A stretch of DNA of 64,000 bases from assembly GCF_001541345.2 (NCBI RefSeq), contig NZ_LMVL02000001.1, positions 1-64,000 on the forward strand, in the 5' to 3' direction. A program made the position numbers and the translations under genes. The notes under the pieces were generated by a model. The model saw only the letters and a list, made by a program, of their open reading frames with translations, was not told where the DNA came from and made no database searches. This DNA is from Gillisella vitis (GTDB taxonomy: Bacteria > Pseudomonadota > Alphaproteobacteria > Rhizobiales > Rhizobiaceae). Each line of letters begins with the position of its first letter. The first letter of the stretch is position 1. Positions 42,644-51,926 of this stretch are shown here, piece after piece.

Positions 42644-44098
42644 TTATGCTGCGTCTTCGGCGGTCGCTGGCGCATCGCGGCGGGCTTCCTCAAGCCGCGC
42701 ATACAGATGATCGGCGATGTCGCGGGCATGATGCGCGACCTGGGGCAGACCCATCAATTCCCCAAAGGTACCACGGGCAAGCGGTCCGGCGACCAGCAGG
42801 CCCGGCGCTACCGCTCCACGCTGATCGAGAAGGCGCGATTGCCGGTCGCAATGAAGCCCAAGACCGGTTGGGTCGAGACCAATCAAGCCCTTCAAGGCAA
42901 GGTTGCGGAGGTAGGGCTGGTTATCGATGATGGCGCCATGCGCCGGACCGGTGGCAATGACCACGGCATCGACAACGCGCGACACCTTTTCGGTGCTGCG
43001 TGCCAGACGCAGGGAGATGCGGATTTTCGAGCCATCATAGGACGCTGTTTTGACCGACGCTGCCAGTATCTCCATCTGGCCCCGGCTGATCGCCTGATTG
43101 ATGGCCCCTTCCACTTGCGGGGCGATGCGGAACCGATGCACATCCCAAAACGGGCGCAGATGGCGCACCAGGCGCCGCCTCTCATCAAGTGGCAGTCCGC
43201 TCCAGATTTCCTGGGCCTGGGCGCGAACCGCGTCCAGCACGGCATGCCAACTGATGCCTTCCGCTGCGGCACGGTTGATCTGTTCACGGATGCGGCGGGT
43301 CAGGTGCCGGATCGACCGGCTGGGCGGGTCGATGAAGTCTCCATAGGGCTCCTGCATCGTTCCGGCATGGCCCCTGGAGCGTAGGCCGCGTCTTGAAATG
43401 CTGGTGATCGGCCCGTGATGGCTTCGCGCCAGCAAGGATGCTGCGATATCGGCGCCTGTCAGGCCATTGCCGACGATAAGAACGGCATCGTCCGGGCGAA
43501 TGGCGTTGAGCGCATCCGGTACGGTCGCATCGGGAATGAAGCGCGGGTGTCCTTCCAGAATGCTAGCAAGCGCCTTTGGTGGCCTGGGGGAGGGATGACT
43601 GGTGGCAATCACCACATCATCTGCCTCCAGGATTGCTCCATTCGCTTGTGTTACGCGCCAGCCTTGGATGGACGGGTCCAGCGCCACGACATCCGATTTG
43701 ACATGCTCTATCCGGCCATCGGCCAGATAAGGTGCCAGCTTTGAGGCAATATAGACACCGAAATCGCGGCGGCGCGGAAATATCCTGCCATCGTCCAAAG
43801 CCGCTTGCCGGTCGTCCTTATCCAGACGGTGCTTGCCGACCCAATCGAGGAAGTCGAGAGGCTCGTCCGGGTCGAGGCTCATCCGGTCTGCGGGGACATT
43901 GATGCGATGCGCCGGATCGGCCGTATCATAAGCAAGGCCGCCGCCAAGTCTGGCGCGCGGCTCATATATGACGATGCGAACATGGCCTGGCTGTGTCTTG
44001 CGCGCCAGGTTCCAGGCGACAGCTGCCCCGGTAAAGCCGCCACCAATGATGGCGATTGTTGGTGGCTTTTTGACCTGAGGCATTTTAGCGGGAGGCAT
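42644..44098 (-). CDS. FAD/NAD(P)-binding oxidoreductase (YdhS/HpyO-like family)
   Basis: The 484-aa protein begins with a dinucleotide-binding fold (IAIIGGGFTGAAVAWNLAR) and has INVPADRMSLDPDEPLDFLDW, a second nucleotide loop LIVGNGLTGADIAASLL and VDAVVIATGPAHG near the C-terminus. This is the FAD_NAD_binding_3 type seen in YdhS-like proteins. It lies downstream of sfnG-sfnB on the same strand, 76 bp after sfnB, so it may supply or recycle reducing power for sulfone oxidation; this is inference. GGAGAAA precedes ATG 44098. Confidence 0.8.
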   Translation of the reverse strand: MPPAKMPQVKKPPTIAIIGGGFTGAAVAWNLARKTQPGHVRIVIYEPRARLGGGLAYDTADPAHRINVPADRMSLDPDEPLDFLDWVGKHRLDKDDRQAALDDGRIFPRRRDFGVYIASKLAPYLADGRIEHVKSDVVALDPSIQGWRVTQANGAILEADDVVIATSHPSPRPPKALASILEGHPRFIPDATVPDALNAIRPDDAVLIVGNGLTGADIAASLLARSHHGPITSISRRGLRSRGHAGTMQEPYGDFIDPPSRSIRHLTRRIREQINRAAAEGISWHAVLDAVRAQAQEIWSGLPLDERRRLVRHLRPFWDVHRFRIAPQVEGAINQAISRGQMEILAASVKTASYDGSKIRISLRLARSTEKVSRVVDAVVIATGPAHGAIIDNQPYLRNLALKGLIGLDPTGLGLHCDRQSRLLDQRGAVAPGLLVAGPLARGTFGELMGLPQVAHHARDIADHLYARLEEARRDAPATAEDAA

Positions 44099-44136
44099 GA
44101 GGTTTCTCCACGAGATTTCATCGGCATTAGGCTACT

Positions 44137-44169
44137 GCATCGCGCAGAAAACCGGAAACGGCCCGATGC
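44137..44169 (-). repeat. Inverted repeat of a dispersed intergenic family
   Basis: GCATCG (44137-44142) pairs with CGATGC (44164-44169). The core CTGCATCGCGCA with a following AAACCG also occurs at 61455-61472. It lies between sfnB and the FAD gene, five bases beyond the sfnB stop, and could act as an attenuator hairpin. Confidence 0.4.
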
Positions 44170-44174
44170 TTTCC

Positions 44175-45413
44175 TCAACTCCAGGCATGGAGCGGTGGGT
44201 TCTCACCATTCAGGTAATATTTGCCGAGAATGGAATATTTCCAGCGCACCGGATCATGCAACGTATGGGTTCGGGCATTACGCCAATGACGATCCAGATT
44301 GTGCTCGGCCAAAGTGGACCTTGTGCCTGCGAGTTCGAACAATTTATTGGTGGCTTCAATGGCAATCTCGGTCGAGAGAATTTTCGCCTCGGCGGTGATG
44401 ATTTGCGCCTGTGCCACGGTGGCGGCATTGGGGTCGGCAACTGCCACATCGATAGCGCGACCAGCTTTTTCGAGCAGTGCTTGCGCGGCATGCAGGCGAA
44501 GCGAAAGGCTGCCAACAGCCTGGATCGTATAAGGATCGTCGCTGGCGCGTTCCAGACCGGAATCCACCCAGGGACGGGATTTGGTGCGGACGAAATCGAT
44601 GGTTTCGACAATCGCCGCCTGGGCGATGCCGGTATCGACGGCCACCTGAATGATCTGGAAAATTGCGCCGTCGGCAGTCGGTACCTCATAGCCCTTGTAG
44701 CCCGGAACCAGCCAGGCCTTGTCCACCTTGACATTCTCTAGAATGACGGTGCCTGATAGCGTGGTGCGCTGGCCGAAACTGGACCAGTCGTCGATAACCG
44801 TCAGGCCCGGTGCATCGCGGTCGGCGATGGCATACCAGGCACGGCCTTCCTCATCGAGGGCGACGATTGGCACTTTGTGGGCAAGTAACGCACCGGAGGA
44901 GTAGAATTTCTTGCCGTTAACGATGACATGATCACCATGATCCGTAAATTTCGTTTCGAAATCGGCGGCCCGTTTCGAGCCGAATTCCGAAAAGGCATTG
45001 CCCAGCCGCAAGCCTTTCAGCACTTCCCCGAAGATCAATTGCTGCTGGGCTTTGTCGGACACGGTGCGAATGGCCGCCACGACGCCCAGATGGTTCTGCG
45101 CCACCTGTCCGATGGAGGAATCGGCCTGCGAAATGATTTCGATGACCTTCGCCAGCGTGGCATAAGAAAGCTCGGGGCCACCGAATTCCTTTGGGACATT
45201 GATCGACCAGAGGCCGCTCTGGGAAAAAGCGTCGAGTTCCGCAACCGGCCAAATTCTGTCCCGGTCCCGGATCGCCGCATCCTTGACGAAATCTGCTGCG
45301 AGGCGATGGGCGATCTCGATGGCTTCCGCATCGCTTGTGATCACATGTGCGGGCTCAATGGGACGCGGGATGGCAGGTATTCCTGATGTTTCCGGCTTGG
45401 CAATGATATTCAT
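44175..45413 (-). CDS. sfnB: SfnB-type flavin-dependent sulfur-acquisition oxidoreductase
   Basis: The 412-aa protein has the acyl-CoA-dehydrogenase fold of the SfnB/DszC monooxygenase group. Features are SINVPKEFGGPELSY, ADSSIGQVAQNHLGVV, GNAFSEFGSK, the FMN/FAD-region VNGKKFYSSGALLAH and the C-terminal RNARTHTLHDPVRWKY. Members use reduced flavin for oxidation of organosulfur compounds during sulfur limitation. It is 43 bp after sfnG in the same operon. Confidence 0.87.
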   Translation of the reverse strand: MNIIAKPETSGIPAIPRPIEPAHVITSDAEAIEIAHRLAADFVKDAAIRDRDRIWPVAELDAFSQSGLWSINVPKEFGGPELSYATLAKVIEIISQADSSIGQVAQNHLGVVAAIRTVSDKAQQQLIFGEVLKGLRLGNAFSEFGSKRAADFETKFTDHGDHVIVNGKKFYSSGALLAHKVPIVALDEEGRAWYAIADRDAPGLTVIDDWSSFGQRTTLSGTVILENVKVDKAWLVPGYKGYEVPTADGAIFQIIQVAVDTGIAQAAIVETIDFVRTKSRPWVDSGLERASDDPYTIQAVGSLSLRLHAAQALLEKAGRAIDVAVADPNAATVAQAQIITAEAKILSTEIAIEATNKLFELAGTRSTLAEHNLDRHWRNARTHTLHDPVRWKYSILGKYYLNGENPPLHAWS

Positions 45414-45456
45414 GAAAATCTCCCTGGGTTAACGGGCAACTGCGTATTTCGATCGG

Positions 45457-46566
45457 TTATTCGGCAGCTTGCAGTGCGCCGTCTTCCCGTGCTTCCAGTT
45501 CGCGCACCAACGGAATGACCTTTTTGCCGAAGAACTCCACCTCTTCCTGGAAATGCAGGAAGCCCATCAGGATCAGGTCCGCACCGGCGCGTTTATGCTC
45601 GATGATGCGTTCTGCGACTTGTTGTGGCGTGCCGATCAGGTTGGATTTGAAGCCATCGTTATATTGAACCAGGTCCTGGAAGGTGGATTTTGCCCAATTG
45701 CCTTCGCGCTCCGGCGAGGCGTTACCAGCATTCTGAACTTCATGCTTGAAACCGTTGACGGCATCGGGGATGGCCTTGTCGATGATTTCCTTCAGGGTGT
45801 CCTGCGCTTCCTGCTCGGTGTCGCGGACAATGCCGAAGGCATTCATGCCAATCCTGGTGCGCCAGGTCTTGCCGAACAGCTTTTCCTTGGCGCGGATGTC
45901 ATCGACCTGGGCTTGCAGGCCTTCCGGCGTATTGCCGTTGGTGAAATACCAATCCGACACGCGGGCCGCCATGTCGCGTGCAGCGCGTGAAGAGCCGCCC
46001 TGGAAGACCTGCGGAACCCCGCCTTCCGGTTTCGGTTTCATGGAGTAGTCGTTGAAGCGATAGAAGTCGCCGCGCAGATTATAGGTGTCCTCGGTCCAGA
46101 TGCCGCGAATGGCCCGGATGAATTCTTCTGAGCGACGGTAACGTTCGTCATGGTCCAGCCACGGTTCGCCAATCGACGCAAATTCACCCCGGAACCAGCC
46201 GGAGACGATGTTCACATCGACGCGCCCGTTGGTGAGGTGGCTGATTGTGGCGATCTGCTTGGCAAGCAGGGCCGGATGCCAGGGGCCGGGAAGGACGGCG
46301 GCGATAACTCGCAGCTTTTCCGTCGCCGCCAGCAGCGCGTGACTGAAGGAAACGGATTCGTGCTGATTGTCGGCGCCATAACCGGCGGTGAAGCGGATCT
46401 GGCTGAGGGCGTAATCGAAGCCGCTCTGCTCGGCAATCTGTGCCAGTTTGCGGTTATACTCTATCCCCCAATGGGTCCGTTGTTCGATGGAACTGATGAC
46501 CAATCCGCCGGAGACATTGGGAACCCAATAGGCGAATTTCAGCGGCTCTCTTTTCTGGTGTGGCAT
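45457..46566 (-). CDS. sfnG: FMNH2-dependent dimethylsulfone monooxygenase SfnG
   Basis: The 369-aa protein belongs to the bacterial luciferase/SsuD family and matches the SfnG pattern: FAYWVPNVSGGLVISSIEQRTHW, GRVDVNIVSGWFRGEF and VPQVFQGGSSRAARDMAA. SfnG turns dimethylsulfone into methanesulfinate, freeing sulfur for growth. The start at 46566 follows GGAGGAG by six bases; the in-frame codon at 46581 lies in the ribosome site itself. It is the first gene of the minus-strand operon. Confidence 0.9.
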   Translation of the reverse strand: MPHQKREPLKFAYWVPNVSGGLVISSIEQRTHWGIEYNRKLAQIAEQSGFDYALSQIRFTAGYGADNQHESVSFSHALLAATEKLRVIAAVLPGPWHPALLAKQIATISHLTNGRVDVNIVSGWFRGEFASIGEPWLDHDERYRRSEEFIRAIRGIWTEDTYNLRGDFYRFNDYSMKPKPEGGVPQVFQGGSSRAARDMAARVSDWYFTNGNTPEGLQAQVDDIRAKEKLFGKTWRTRIGMNAFGIVRDTEQEAQDTLKEIIDKAIPDAVNGFKHEVQNAGNASPEREGNWAKSTFQDLVQYNDGFKSNLIGTPQQVAERIIEHKRAGADLILMGFLHFQEEVEFFGKKVIPLVRELEAREDGALQAAE

Positions 46567-46629
46567 ATCCGTCTCCTCCATTGGGTTTCAAAAGTGACCT
46601 GCAACATTGCATGCGATCTCGCTAGCTGC

Positions 46630-46639
46630 ATTGCGCAAT
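46630..46639. promoter_or_regulatory. Palindrome ATTGCGCAAT upstream of sfnG
   Basis: A perfect 10-bp palindrome lies 64 bp ahead of the sfnG start in the sfnG/arsR divergent spacer (46567-46856). It could be a regulator site for the sulfur operon. No sigma-54 -24/-12 pair was found, although sfn genes in Pseudomonas use one. Confidence 0.22.
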
Positions 46640-46799
46640 ATTTATAAACGATAGAAATAGTAGACAATAAATCAAAGGTCATATGCGCTGTCCGGTGGGT
46701 ATCCGTTGGAATAATTTGCTCAAAAACACCGATGGATGAGACCGGTCTTGCCGCTTCGGAGCCTTGCAATGCAACCGTGCAGCTCTCGATTTTTCTCTC

Positions 46800-46854
46800 T
46801 TGCATTTATTGGGGATCTTGAGTAAGTAAATTCAATCATTCAAGGAATATTGAA
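46800..46854 (+). promoter_or_regulatory. Candidate promoter and ArsR operator
   Basis: TTGCAT (46800-46805), 17 bp and TAAGTA (46823-46828) form a plausible promoter. Just downstream, TTCAAT (46831-46836) and ATTGAA (46849-46854) make an inverted repeat with a 12-bp spacer. This repeat spans the ribosome site of arsR, a usual location for an ArsR-type operator. Assigned by eye. Confidence 0.35.
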
Positions 46855-46856
46855 AT

Positions 46857-47198
46857 ATGGATCAAAAACAGGCCCTCTCCGCCTTCGCCGCTCTTTCTCA
46901 GGAAACCCGGCTGCTGATCGTCCGTATGCTTGTTGTGGCTGGGCCAGATGGTATGGCGGCCGGTGCGCTGGCCGAAAAGATCGACGTGTCTCCCTCCAAT
47001 ATCTCCTTCCATCTCAAGGAGCTTGAGCATTCCGGACTGATTGCCGCGCAACGGCAGTCACGTTCGATTATTTATACCGCCAATTATGCCGCCCTGGGTG
47101 GACTTGTTCGGTTTCTGATGGAGGATTGCTGTTCAGGACATCCTGAAATTTGCACGCCCTCGGTTGAACTTGCTGCCTGCTGTACTGCCAAAGATTAA
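46857..47198 (+). CDS. arsR: ArsR/SmtB-family arsenic-responsive repressor
   Basis: The 113-aa winged-helix protein has LSQETRLLIVRMLV and the recognition helix region VSPSNISFHLKELEHSGLI. Metalloid-binding Cys are near the C-terminus (EDCCSGHPEIC and AACC), as in the ArsR types that bind As(III) through C-terminal cysteines rather than the helix 3 CVCDLC motif. It should repress the operon until arsenite or antimonite binds. It is the first gene of the ars operon. Confidence 0.92.
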   Translation: MDQKQALSAFAALSQETRLLIVRMLVVAGPDGMAAGALAEKIDVSPSNISFHLKELEHSGLIAAQRQSRSIIYTANYAALGGLVRFLMEDCCSGHPEICTPSVELAACCTAKD

Positions 47199-47207
47199 GG
47201 ACCTGCC

Positions 47208-47744
47208 ATGACAACCGACCAAGTTTATAATGTGCTTTTTCTTTGCACTGGCAACTCTGCCCGGTCGATCCTTGCTGAATCCATACTCAATGCCGAAGGT
47301 GGCGGGCGCTTTCGCGCTTTTTCTGCCGGTAGTTATCCAAAAGGGAAGGTTCATCCCTGGGCGTTGAATACACTGGAGGCGCTTGGCTATCCCGCCACGG
47401 GGTTTAGCTCGAAAAGCTGGGACGTGTTTGCTGAGGCGGATGCGCCGCAAATGGACTTCATCTTCACCGTCTGCGATTCAGCCGCTGGCGAAGCCTGCCC
47501 GGTCTGGCCGGGTCATCCAATGACAGCGCATTGGGGTGTCGAAGATCCAGCCGCTGCCATCGGCTCCGACGTGGAAATCGGTCGCGCCTTTTCGCTGGCG
47601 GCGCGCTATTTGAAAAAACGGATCACGCTATTTATCAACCTGCCAATCGCCTCGATCGAAAAATTGGCGCTGCAAACCCAGTTGCGCCAGATAGGTACCG
47701 TCGAGGGCGCTACGCCTGGCCCGGTCGTGGTTACCAAGACATAG
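47208..47744 (+). CDS. arsC: Arsenate reductase, low-molecular-weight phosphatase type
   Basis: The 178-aa protein has the CX5R active loop near the start (LFLCTGNSARSILAE) and DFIFTVCDSAAGEACPVWPG, with the two further Cys used for disulfide relay. It reduces arsenate to arsenite with thioredoxin-type electron supply. The C-terminal 35 residues extend beyond the usual 130-140-aa core. It lies nine bases after arsR and 13 before acr3. Confidence 0.9.
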   Translation: MTTDQVYNVLFLCTGNSARSILAESILNAEGGGRFRAFSAGSYPKGKVHPWALNTLEALGYPATGFSSKSWDVFAEADAPQMDFIFTVCDSAAGEACPVWPGHPMTAHWGVEDPAAAIGSDVEIGRAFSLAARYLKKRITLFINLPIASIEKLALQTQLRQIGTVEGATPGPVVVTKT

Positions 47745-47757
47745 CCGGAGAAACATC

Positions 47758-48834
47758 ATGTCCACATTTGAACGTTATCTGACGGTCTGGGTTTTCCTGT
47801 GTATTATCATCGGTATCGTCCTCGGACATGCCATACCCGGTGTGTTTCAGGTTATCGGGGCCGCCGAAATCGCCAAGGTCAATATTCCGGTTGCTGTGCT
47901 GATCTGGCTGATGATCATCCCGATGTTGATCAAGATCGATTTCGCAGCGCTTGGGCAGGTCGGCCGCCATTGGCGCGGCATCGGTGTTACCCTGTTCATC
48001 AATTGGGCGGTCAAGCCTTTCTCCATGGCGCTGCTCGGCTGGCTGTTCATCGGCACCCTGTTCCGGCCCCTGTTACCGGCTGTACAGATCGACTCCTATA
48101 TTGCCGGATTGATCATCCTGGCCGCCGCGCCCTGCACGGCCATGGTCTTCGTCTGGTCGAACCTGACGAAGGGCGAGCCGCATTTCACTCTTTCCCAGGT
48201 CGCATTGAACGATGCGATCATGGTCGTGGCCTTTGCGCCCATCGTCGGCCTGCTGCTTGGCCTGTCGGCCATCACCGTGCCTTGGGATACGCTGGTATTT
48301 TCGGTGGTGCTCTACATCATCCTTCCAGTGATCGCGGCGCAAATCCTCCGGCGCAGTCTGACCTCGTCCGGCTCTTCGGCCTCGCTTGATCGTTTGTTGA
48401 AGGTGCTGCAACCGATGTCGCTCGTGGCGTTGCTGGTCACGCTGGTGTTGCTGTTCGGCTTCCAGGGCGAGCAGATCATTGCGCAGCCGACCATCATCGC
48501 CCTGCTAGCCGTGCCAATCCTCATCCAGGTCTATTTCAATTCGGGCCTAGCCTATCTGCTGAACCGCATGACGGGCGAACAACACTGCATTGCTGGTCCT
48601 TCAGCCCTGATCGGCGCGTCGAATTTCTTCGAACTGGCGGTTGCCGCTGCCATCAGCCTGTTCGGTTTCAATTCTGGCGCTGCCCTTGCCACGGTCGTCG
48701 GGGTTCTCATTGAAGTGCCTGTCATGCTGTCTGTCGTCTGGATCGTCAATCGCAGCAAGGGCTGGTACGAGCGCGGCGCGGCAGTGAAGGCTGCTGGTCT
48801 TTCCAGAGGCGACATCCAGAAAGCAAACACGTAA
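47758..48834 (+). CDS. acr3: ACR3-family arsenite efflux permease
   Basis: The 358-aa protein has about ten membrane helices and the ACR3 signatures LIWLMIIPMLIKIDF, FINWAVKPFSMALLGWLF, APCTAMVFVWSNLTKGEP and FNSGLAYLLNRM. The conserved Cys of APCTAM is present. It pumps arsenite out of the cell. It is often called arsB in annotations, but it is of the ACR3 family, not the ArsB family. Confidence 0.93.
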   Translation: MSTFERYLTVWVFLCIIIGIVLGHAIPGVFQVIGAAEIAKVNIPVAVLIWLMIIPMLIKIDFAALGQVGRHWRGIGVTLFINWAVKPFSMALLGWLFIGTLFRPLLPAVQIDSYIAGLIILAAAPCTAMVFVWSNLTKGEPHFTLSQVALNDAIMVVAFAPIVGLLLGLSAITVPWDTLVFSVVLYIILPVIAAQILRRSLTSSGSSASLDRLLKVLQPMSLVALLVTLVLLFGFQGEQIIAQPTIIALLAVPILIQVYFNSGLAYLLNRMTGEQHCIAGPSALIGASNFFELAVAAAISLFGFNSGAALATVVGVLIEVPVMLSVVWIVNRSKGWYERGAAVKAAGLSRGDIQKANT

Positions 48835-48848
48835 GAAAAGGCCCGGCC

Positions 48849-49271
48849 ATGAACGCCACGATCTATCATAACCCCGAGTGCGGCACCTCCCGTAATACGC
48901 TGGCAATGATCCGCAATGCGGGCATCGAACCGCAGGTCATCGAGTATCTGACCAATCCGCCAACCCGCGCCGAACTGGCCCGGATGATCGCCGATGCCGG
49001 TCTTTCCGTGCGCGAAGCGATCCGGGAAAAGGGCACGCCCTATACGCAGCTCGGGCTGGATAATCCTGATCTCACCGACGAGCAATTGCTGGATGCCATG
49101 CTGGAACATCCGATCCTGATCAATCGGCCGTTCGTGATCACCCCGCTTGGAACGCGCCTGGCCCGGCCATCCGAACGGGTCCTGGAGATCCTGCCCGACA
49201 CCCATCAAGGCGCGTTCACCAAGGAAGACGGTGAAAAGGTTCTGGACAGCGAGGGCAAACGCCTTGTCTGA
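48849..49271 (+). CDS. arsC: Arsenate reductase, glutaredoxin-dependent ArsC type
   Basis: The 140-aa protein starts [21 protein letters not shown], with the catalytic Cys in NPECGTSR, and has the three Arg region [16 protein letters not shown]. It belongs to the R773-type arsenate reductases that use glutathione and glutaredoxin. The operon therefore holds two arsenate reductases of unrelated fold. Confidence 0.93.
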   Translation: MNATIYHNPECGTSRNTLAMIRNAGIEPQVIEYLTNPPTRAELARMIADAGLSVREAIREKGTPYTQLGLDNPDLTDEQLLDAMLEHPILINRPFVITPLGTRLARPSERVLEILPDTHQGAFTKEDGEKVLDSEGKRLV

Positions 49272-49971
49272 TTTGCCAGCGGCTGTCGAACAGCATTTGA
49301 AGCATCCAGACATGGTGGCCTTGAGGCCGCCTGTCTCCACGCACAAGCCTCGCATCCTGATCCTCTATGGTTCTCTGCGGGCGGTGTCTTATAGCCGGTT
49401 ATTGGCGCAGGAAGCGGGCCGGCTGCTGGAGCATTTCGGATGCGAGGTGCGGATCTTCGATCCTGCGGGCTTGCCATTGCCCGATGCAGAGCCGGTTAGT
49501 CATCCGAAGGTCCAGGAATTGCGCACGTTGTCGGCATGGTCGGAAGGCCAGGTCTGGATTAGCCCGGAACGTCATGGCGCGATGACCGGTATTCTGAAAA
49601 GCCAGATCGACTGGATTCCACTTTCCATCGGTGCCGTGCGTCCGACCCAGGGCAAGACGCTGGCCATCATGCAGGTTTCGGGTGGATCGCAGTCCTTCAA
49701 TGCGGTCAACCAGATGCGCATTCTTGGCCGCTGGATGCGGATGATTACCATTCCCAACCAATCCTCCGTTGCAAAGGCATTCCAAGAGTTCGACGCTGAC
49801 GGACGCATGAAACCTTCCTCCTATTACGACCGCGTCGTCGATGTCTGCGAAGAGCTGGTGAAGTTTACACTCCTGACACGGGATGCATCCGGCTATCTGA
49901 CCGACCGCTATAGCGAGCGGAAGGAAGCGGCTGAAAAGCTCGAAACTCTCACGGGCAACAAAGCATTATGA
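49264..49971 (+). CDS. arsH: NADPH-dependent FMN reductase ArsH
   Basis: ArsH (235 aa) has the flavodoxin-like signature [23 protein letters not shown], then [21 protein letters not shown] and [21 protein letters not shown]. It oxidises trivalent methyl or aromatic arsenicals, or acts as an FMN reductase. The likely start is TTG at 49264, behind GAGGG and overlapping the arsC stop by 8 bp. The family N-terminus (SDLPAA) begins there, and the open frame from 49147 is antiphase to arsC. Confidence 0.92.
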   Translation: MSDLPAAVEQHLKHPDMVALRPPVSTHKPRILILYGSLRAVSYSRLLAQEAGRLLEHFGCEVRIFDPAGLPLPDAEPVSHPKVQELRTLSAWSEGQVWISPERHGAMTGILKSQIDWIPLSIGAVRPTQGKTLAIMQVSGGSQSFNAVNQMRILGRWMRMITIPNQSSVAKAFQEFDADGRMKPSSYYDRVVDVCEELVKFTLLTRDASGYLTDRYSERKEAAEKLETLTGNKAL

Positions 49972-51218
49972 GCCTGAATGCGAGCAGGCCCGGCCGCTTG
50001 TCGCTGTCGCTCGACCGGGACGAGATCCTTGTGGTCATCGCCTTGGGGCTGACGCAAATCATCGGTTACGGTACGCTTTACTATAGTTTCAGTATTCTCG
50101 CACCCGCGATGGGGGTTGATCTTGGCTGGTCGAGCGAGTGGATTTTCGCAACCCTTTCCGCTGCTTTGCTGGCTGGCGGGCTGGCCGCGCCCTGGGTAGG
50201 GCGCATCCTCGATGACCATGGCGCAGGTCGGGTCCTGACGGCTGGATCGCTGATCGCTGCGCTGTCCCTTGTCGCCTGCGCGCTTGCGCCGGGCAAGATT
50301 ACATTTGTGATGGCGCTGATCGTCATTGAGATGGCATCGACCCTGGTGCAATATACGGCGGCTTTTGCCTTTCTTGTCCAGTTTCGGCCTCAGAGTGCGC
50401 AACGCAATATAACTTATCTGACCTTGATCGCCGGTTTTGCCTCAACGATTTTCTGGCCATTAACCTCGGCCCTTCATGCCGATCTCAGCTGGCGGCAGGT
50501 CTATCTGGTTTACGCGCTTCTTCATCTTGCCGTTTGCTTGCCGCTTCATCTGTGGCTGGCACGCCGGGTGGGTGAGCGTCATGCACCAGCTATCGCTGCC
50601 AGCGCCACGCCACATCATATCGTGGAAGGAGGGCTGCCCGACAGGTTGCGACCTATCGCCTTTCTCCTGATGGTGACTGGTTTTGCGCTCGAAAGCTTCG
50701 TGAATGCGGCGTTGCTCGTCCATATGGTGCCGCTGTTGACGGCGCTCGGCCTTGGCTCTGCCGCTCTATTGGTCGGAACCCTGTTTGGCCCATCGCAAGT
50801 TCTCAGCCGCTTCACCAATATGATGTTTGGCCGCGATCTGTCTCAACTGACATTGGCGTTGGTTTCGGCACTGCTGATGCCAGGGGCAGTTGCGGTGCTT
50901 TTGTTGACGGCCCCATCATTCTCAGGCGCATTGATCTTTGCGGTCCTGTTCGGCTTGGGCTCCGGCCTCGGCAGCATCGTCCAGGGAACCCTGCCGCTGG
51001 CATTGTTTGGAAACGCCGGTTACGGCAGGCGCCAAGGTCAAGTCACCGCCGTCCGGTTGGTCGTGTCTTCGACGGCCCCTTTCGCCTTCGCATGGATGAT
51101 GGAAAAGATGGGCACGGATCTCGCTCTTGCAATCAACACCGCCATTGGCGGTGTTGCGGTCCTCGCCTTCCTGGCAATTGCACATTTGGCCCAGCGTCAG
51201 CGCGCCATGCCTACGTAG
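49968..51218 (+). CDS. MFS transporter of the arsenic operon
   Basis: The 416-aa major facilitator protein has about twelve membrane segments and starts at an ATGA overlap with arsH. Segments include [24 protein letters not shown] and the loop [17 protein letters not shown], matching the MFS GxLaDrxGrr motif region. As the last ars gene it may export a further arsenic form. ArsK of Agrobacterium and ArsJ are precedents for MFS proteins in ars operons, but I cannot assign it to either. Confidence 0.83.
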   Translation: MSLNASRPGRLSLSLDRDEILVVIALGLTQIIGYGTLYYSFSILAPAMGVDLGWSSEWIFATLSAALLAGGLAAPWVGRILDDHGAGRVLTAGSLIAALSLVACALAPGKITFVMALIVIEMASTLVQYTAAFAFLVQFRPQSAQRNITYLTLIAGFASTIFWPLTSALHADLSWRQVYLVYALLHLAVCLPLHLWLARRVGERHAPAIAASATPHHIVEGGLPDRLRPIAFLLMVTGFALESFVNAALLVHMVPLLTALGLGSAALLVGTLFGPSQVLSRFTNMMFGRDLSQLTLALVSALLMPGAVAVLLLTAPSFSGALIFAVLFGLGSGLGSIVQGTLPLALFGNAGYGRRQGQVTAVRLVVSSTAPFAFAWMMEKMGTDLALAINTAIGGVAVLAFLAIAHLAQRQRAMPT

Positions 51219-51239
51219 TCCCCCGGGAAATCAACGCGG

Positions 51240-51926
51240 TTACGCCAGCACAAAGCGATACCCCACCCCGGCCTCGGTGAGGATGATTGCCGGTTGGCTT
51301 TCGTCTTTTTCGATCTTGGCGCGGATCTGGCGAATAAAGACGCGCAGATATTGGAGGTCGTGGGCATGGGCCGGGCCCCAAATTTCTTTCAGCAACGCGC
51401 CATGGGTCAGGACGCGGCCCGCATGGGTGGCCAGCAATCGCAGCAGGTCATATTCCTTCGGCGTCAGCTTGACCGGCTGATCCGCTCTTGTGACGAGGCG
51501 GTGGTCGATGTCGATGACGAGTTCGCCACTGCGGATGATGGATTGGGCGGGTTCGGCTTGCGGCTTATGGCGAAGCGCCACCCGGATACGGGCGGTCAAT
51601 TCGCCGATGCCGAAGGGTTTTTCGAGATAGTCATCGGCACCGAGATCAAGGGCTGCGATTTTTTCGATCTCTCTGTCGCGGGCAGACAGCACGATGATCG
51701 GGATCGGGTTCCAGTGACGCAATTGCGCGATCACCTCTTTGCCATCCATATCAGGCAGGCCGAGATCGAGGATCAACAGATCAGGCACGGCGGTTGCCAC
51801 CAGCGCCAATGCCTGCTTGCCAGTGTCGGCTTCAATCACTTCGTAACCGGCCGCCGCAAGGGCAGGGCGCAGGAACCGGAGGATCTGCGGCTCATCATCG
51901 ACGACGAGAATGCGTTGCCCTTTCAT
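51240..51926 (-). CDS. kdpE: KdpE response regulator
   Basis: KdpE (228 aa) is an OmpR-type regulator. It has a receiver domain (ILVVDDEPQI, phospho-Asp in LLILDLGLPDMDG, Lys in DYLEKPF) and a C-terminal winged helix (LTPKEYDLLRLLATHAGRVLTHGALL, VGYRFVLA). It activates the kdp operon when K+ is low. It overlaps kdpD by ATGA and is convergent with the MFS gene, only 21 bp apart. Confidence 0.95.
   Translation of the reverse strand: MKGQRILVVDDEPQILRFLRPALAAAGYEVIEADTGKQALALVATAVPDLLILDLGLPDMDGKEVIAQLRHWNPIPIIVLSARDREIEKIAALDLGADDYLEKPFGIGELTARIRVALRHKPQAEPAQSIIRSGELVIDIDHRLVTRADQPVKLTPKEYDLLRLLATHAGRVLTHGALLKEIWGPAHAHDLQYLRVFIRQIRAKIEKDESQPAIILTEAGVGYRFVLA

Noticed and set aside
46567..46760. 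Sigma-54 promoter for sfnG
   Set aside because: Expected from Pseudomonas sfn regulation, but no GG-N10-GC pair in the right form was found on the minus strand.
49147..49263. Longer arsH start
   Set aside because: It lies within the glutaredoxin-type arsC in another frame; TTG 49264 matches the ArsH N-terminus and has a ribosome site.
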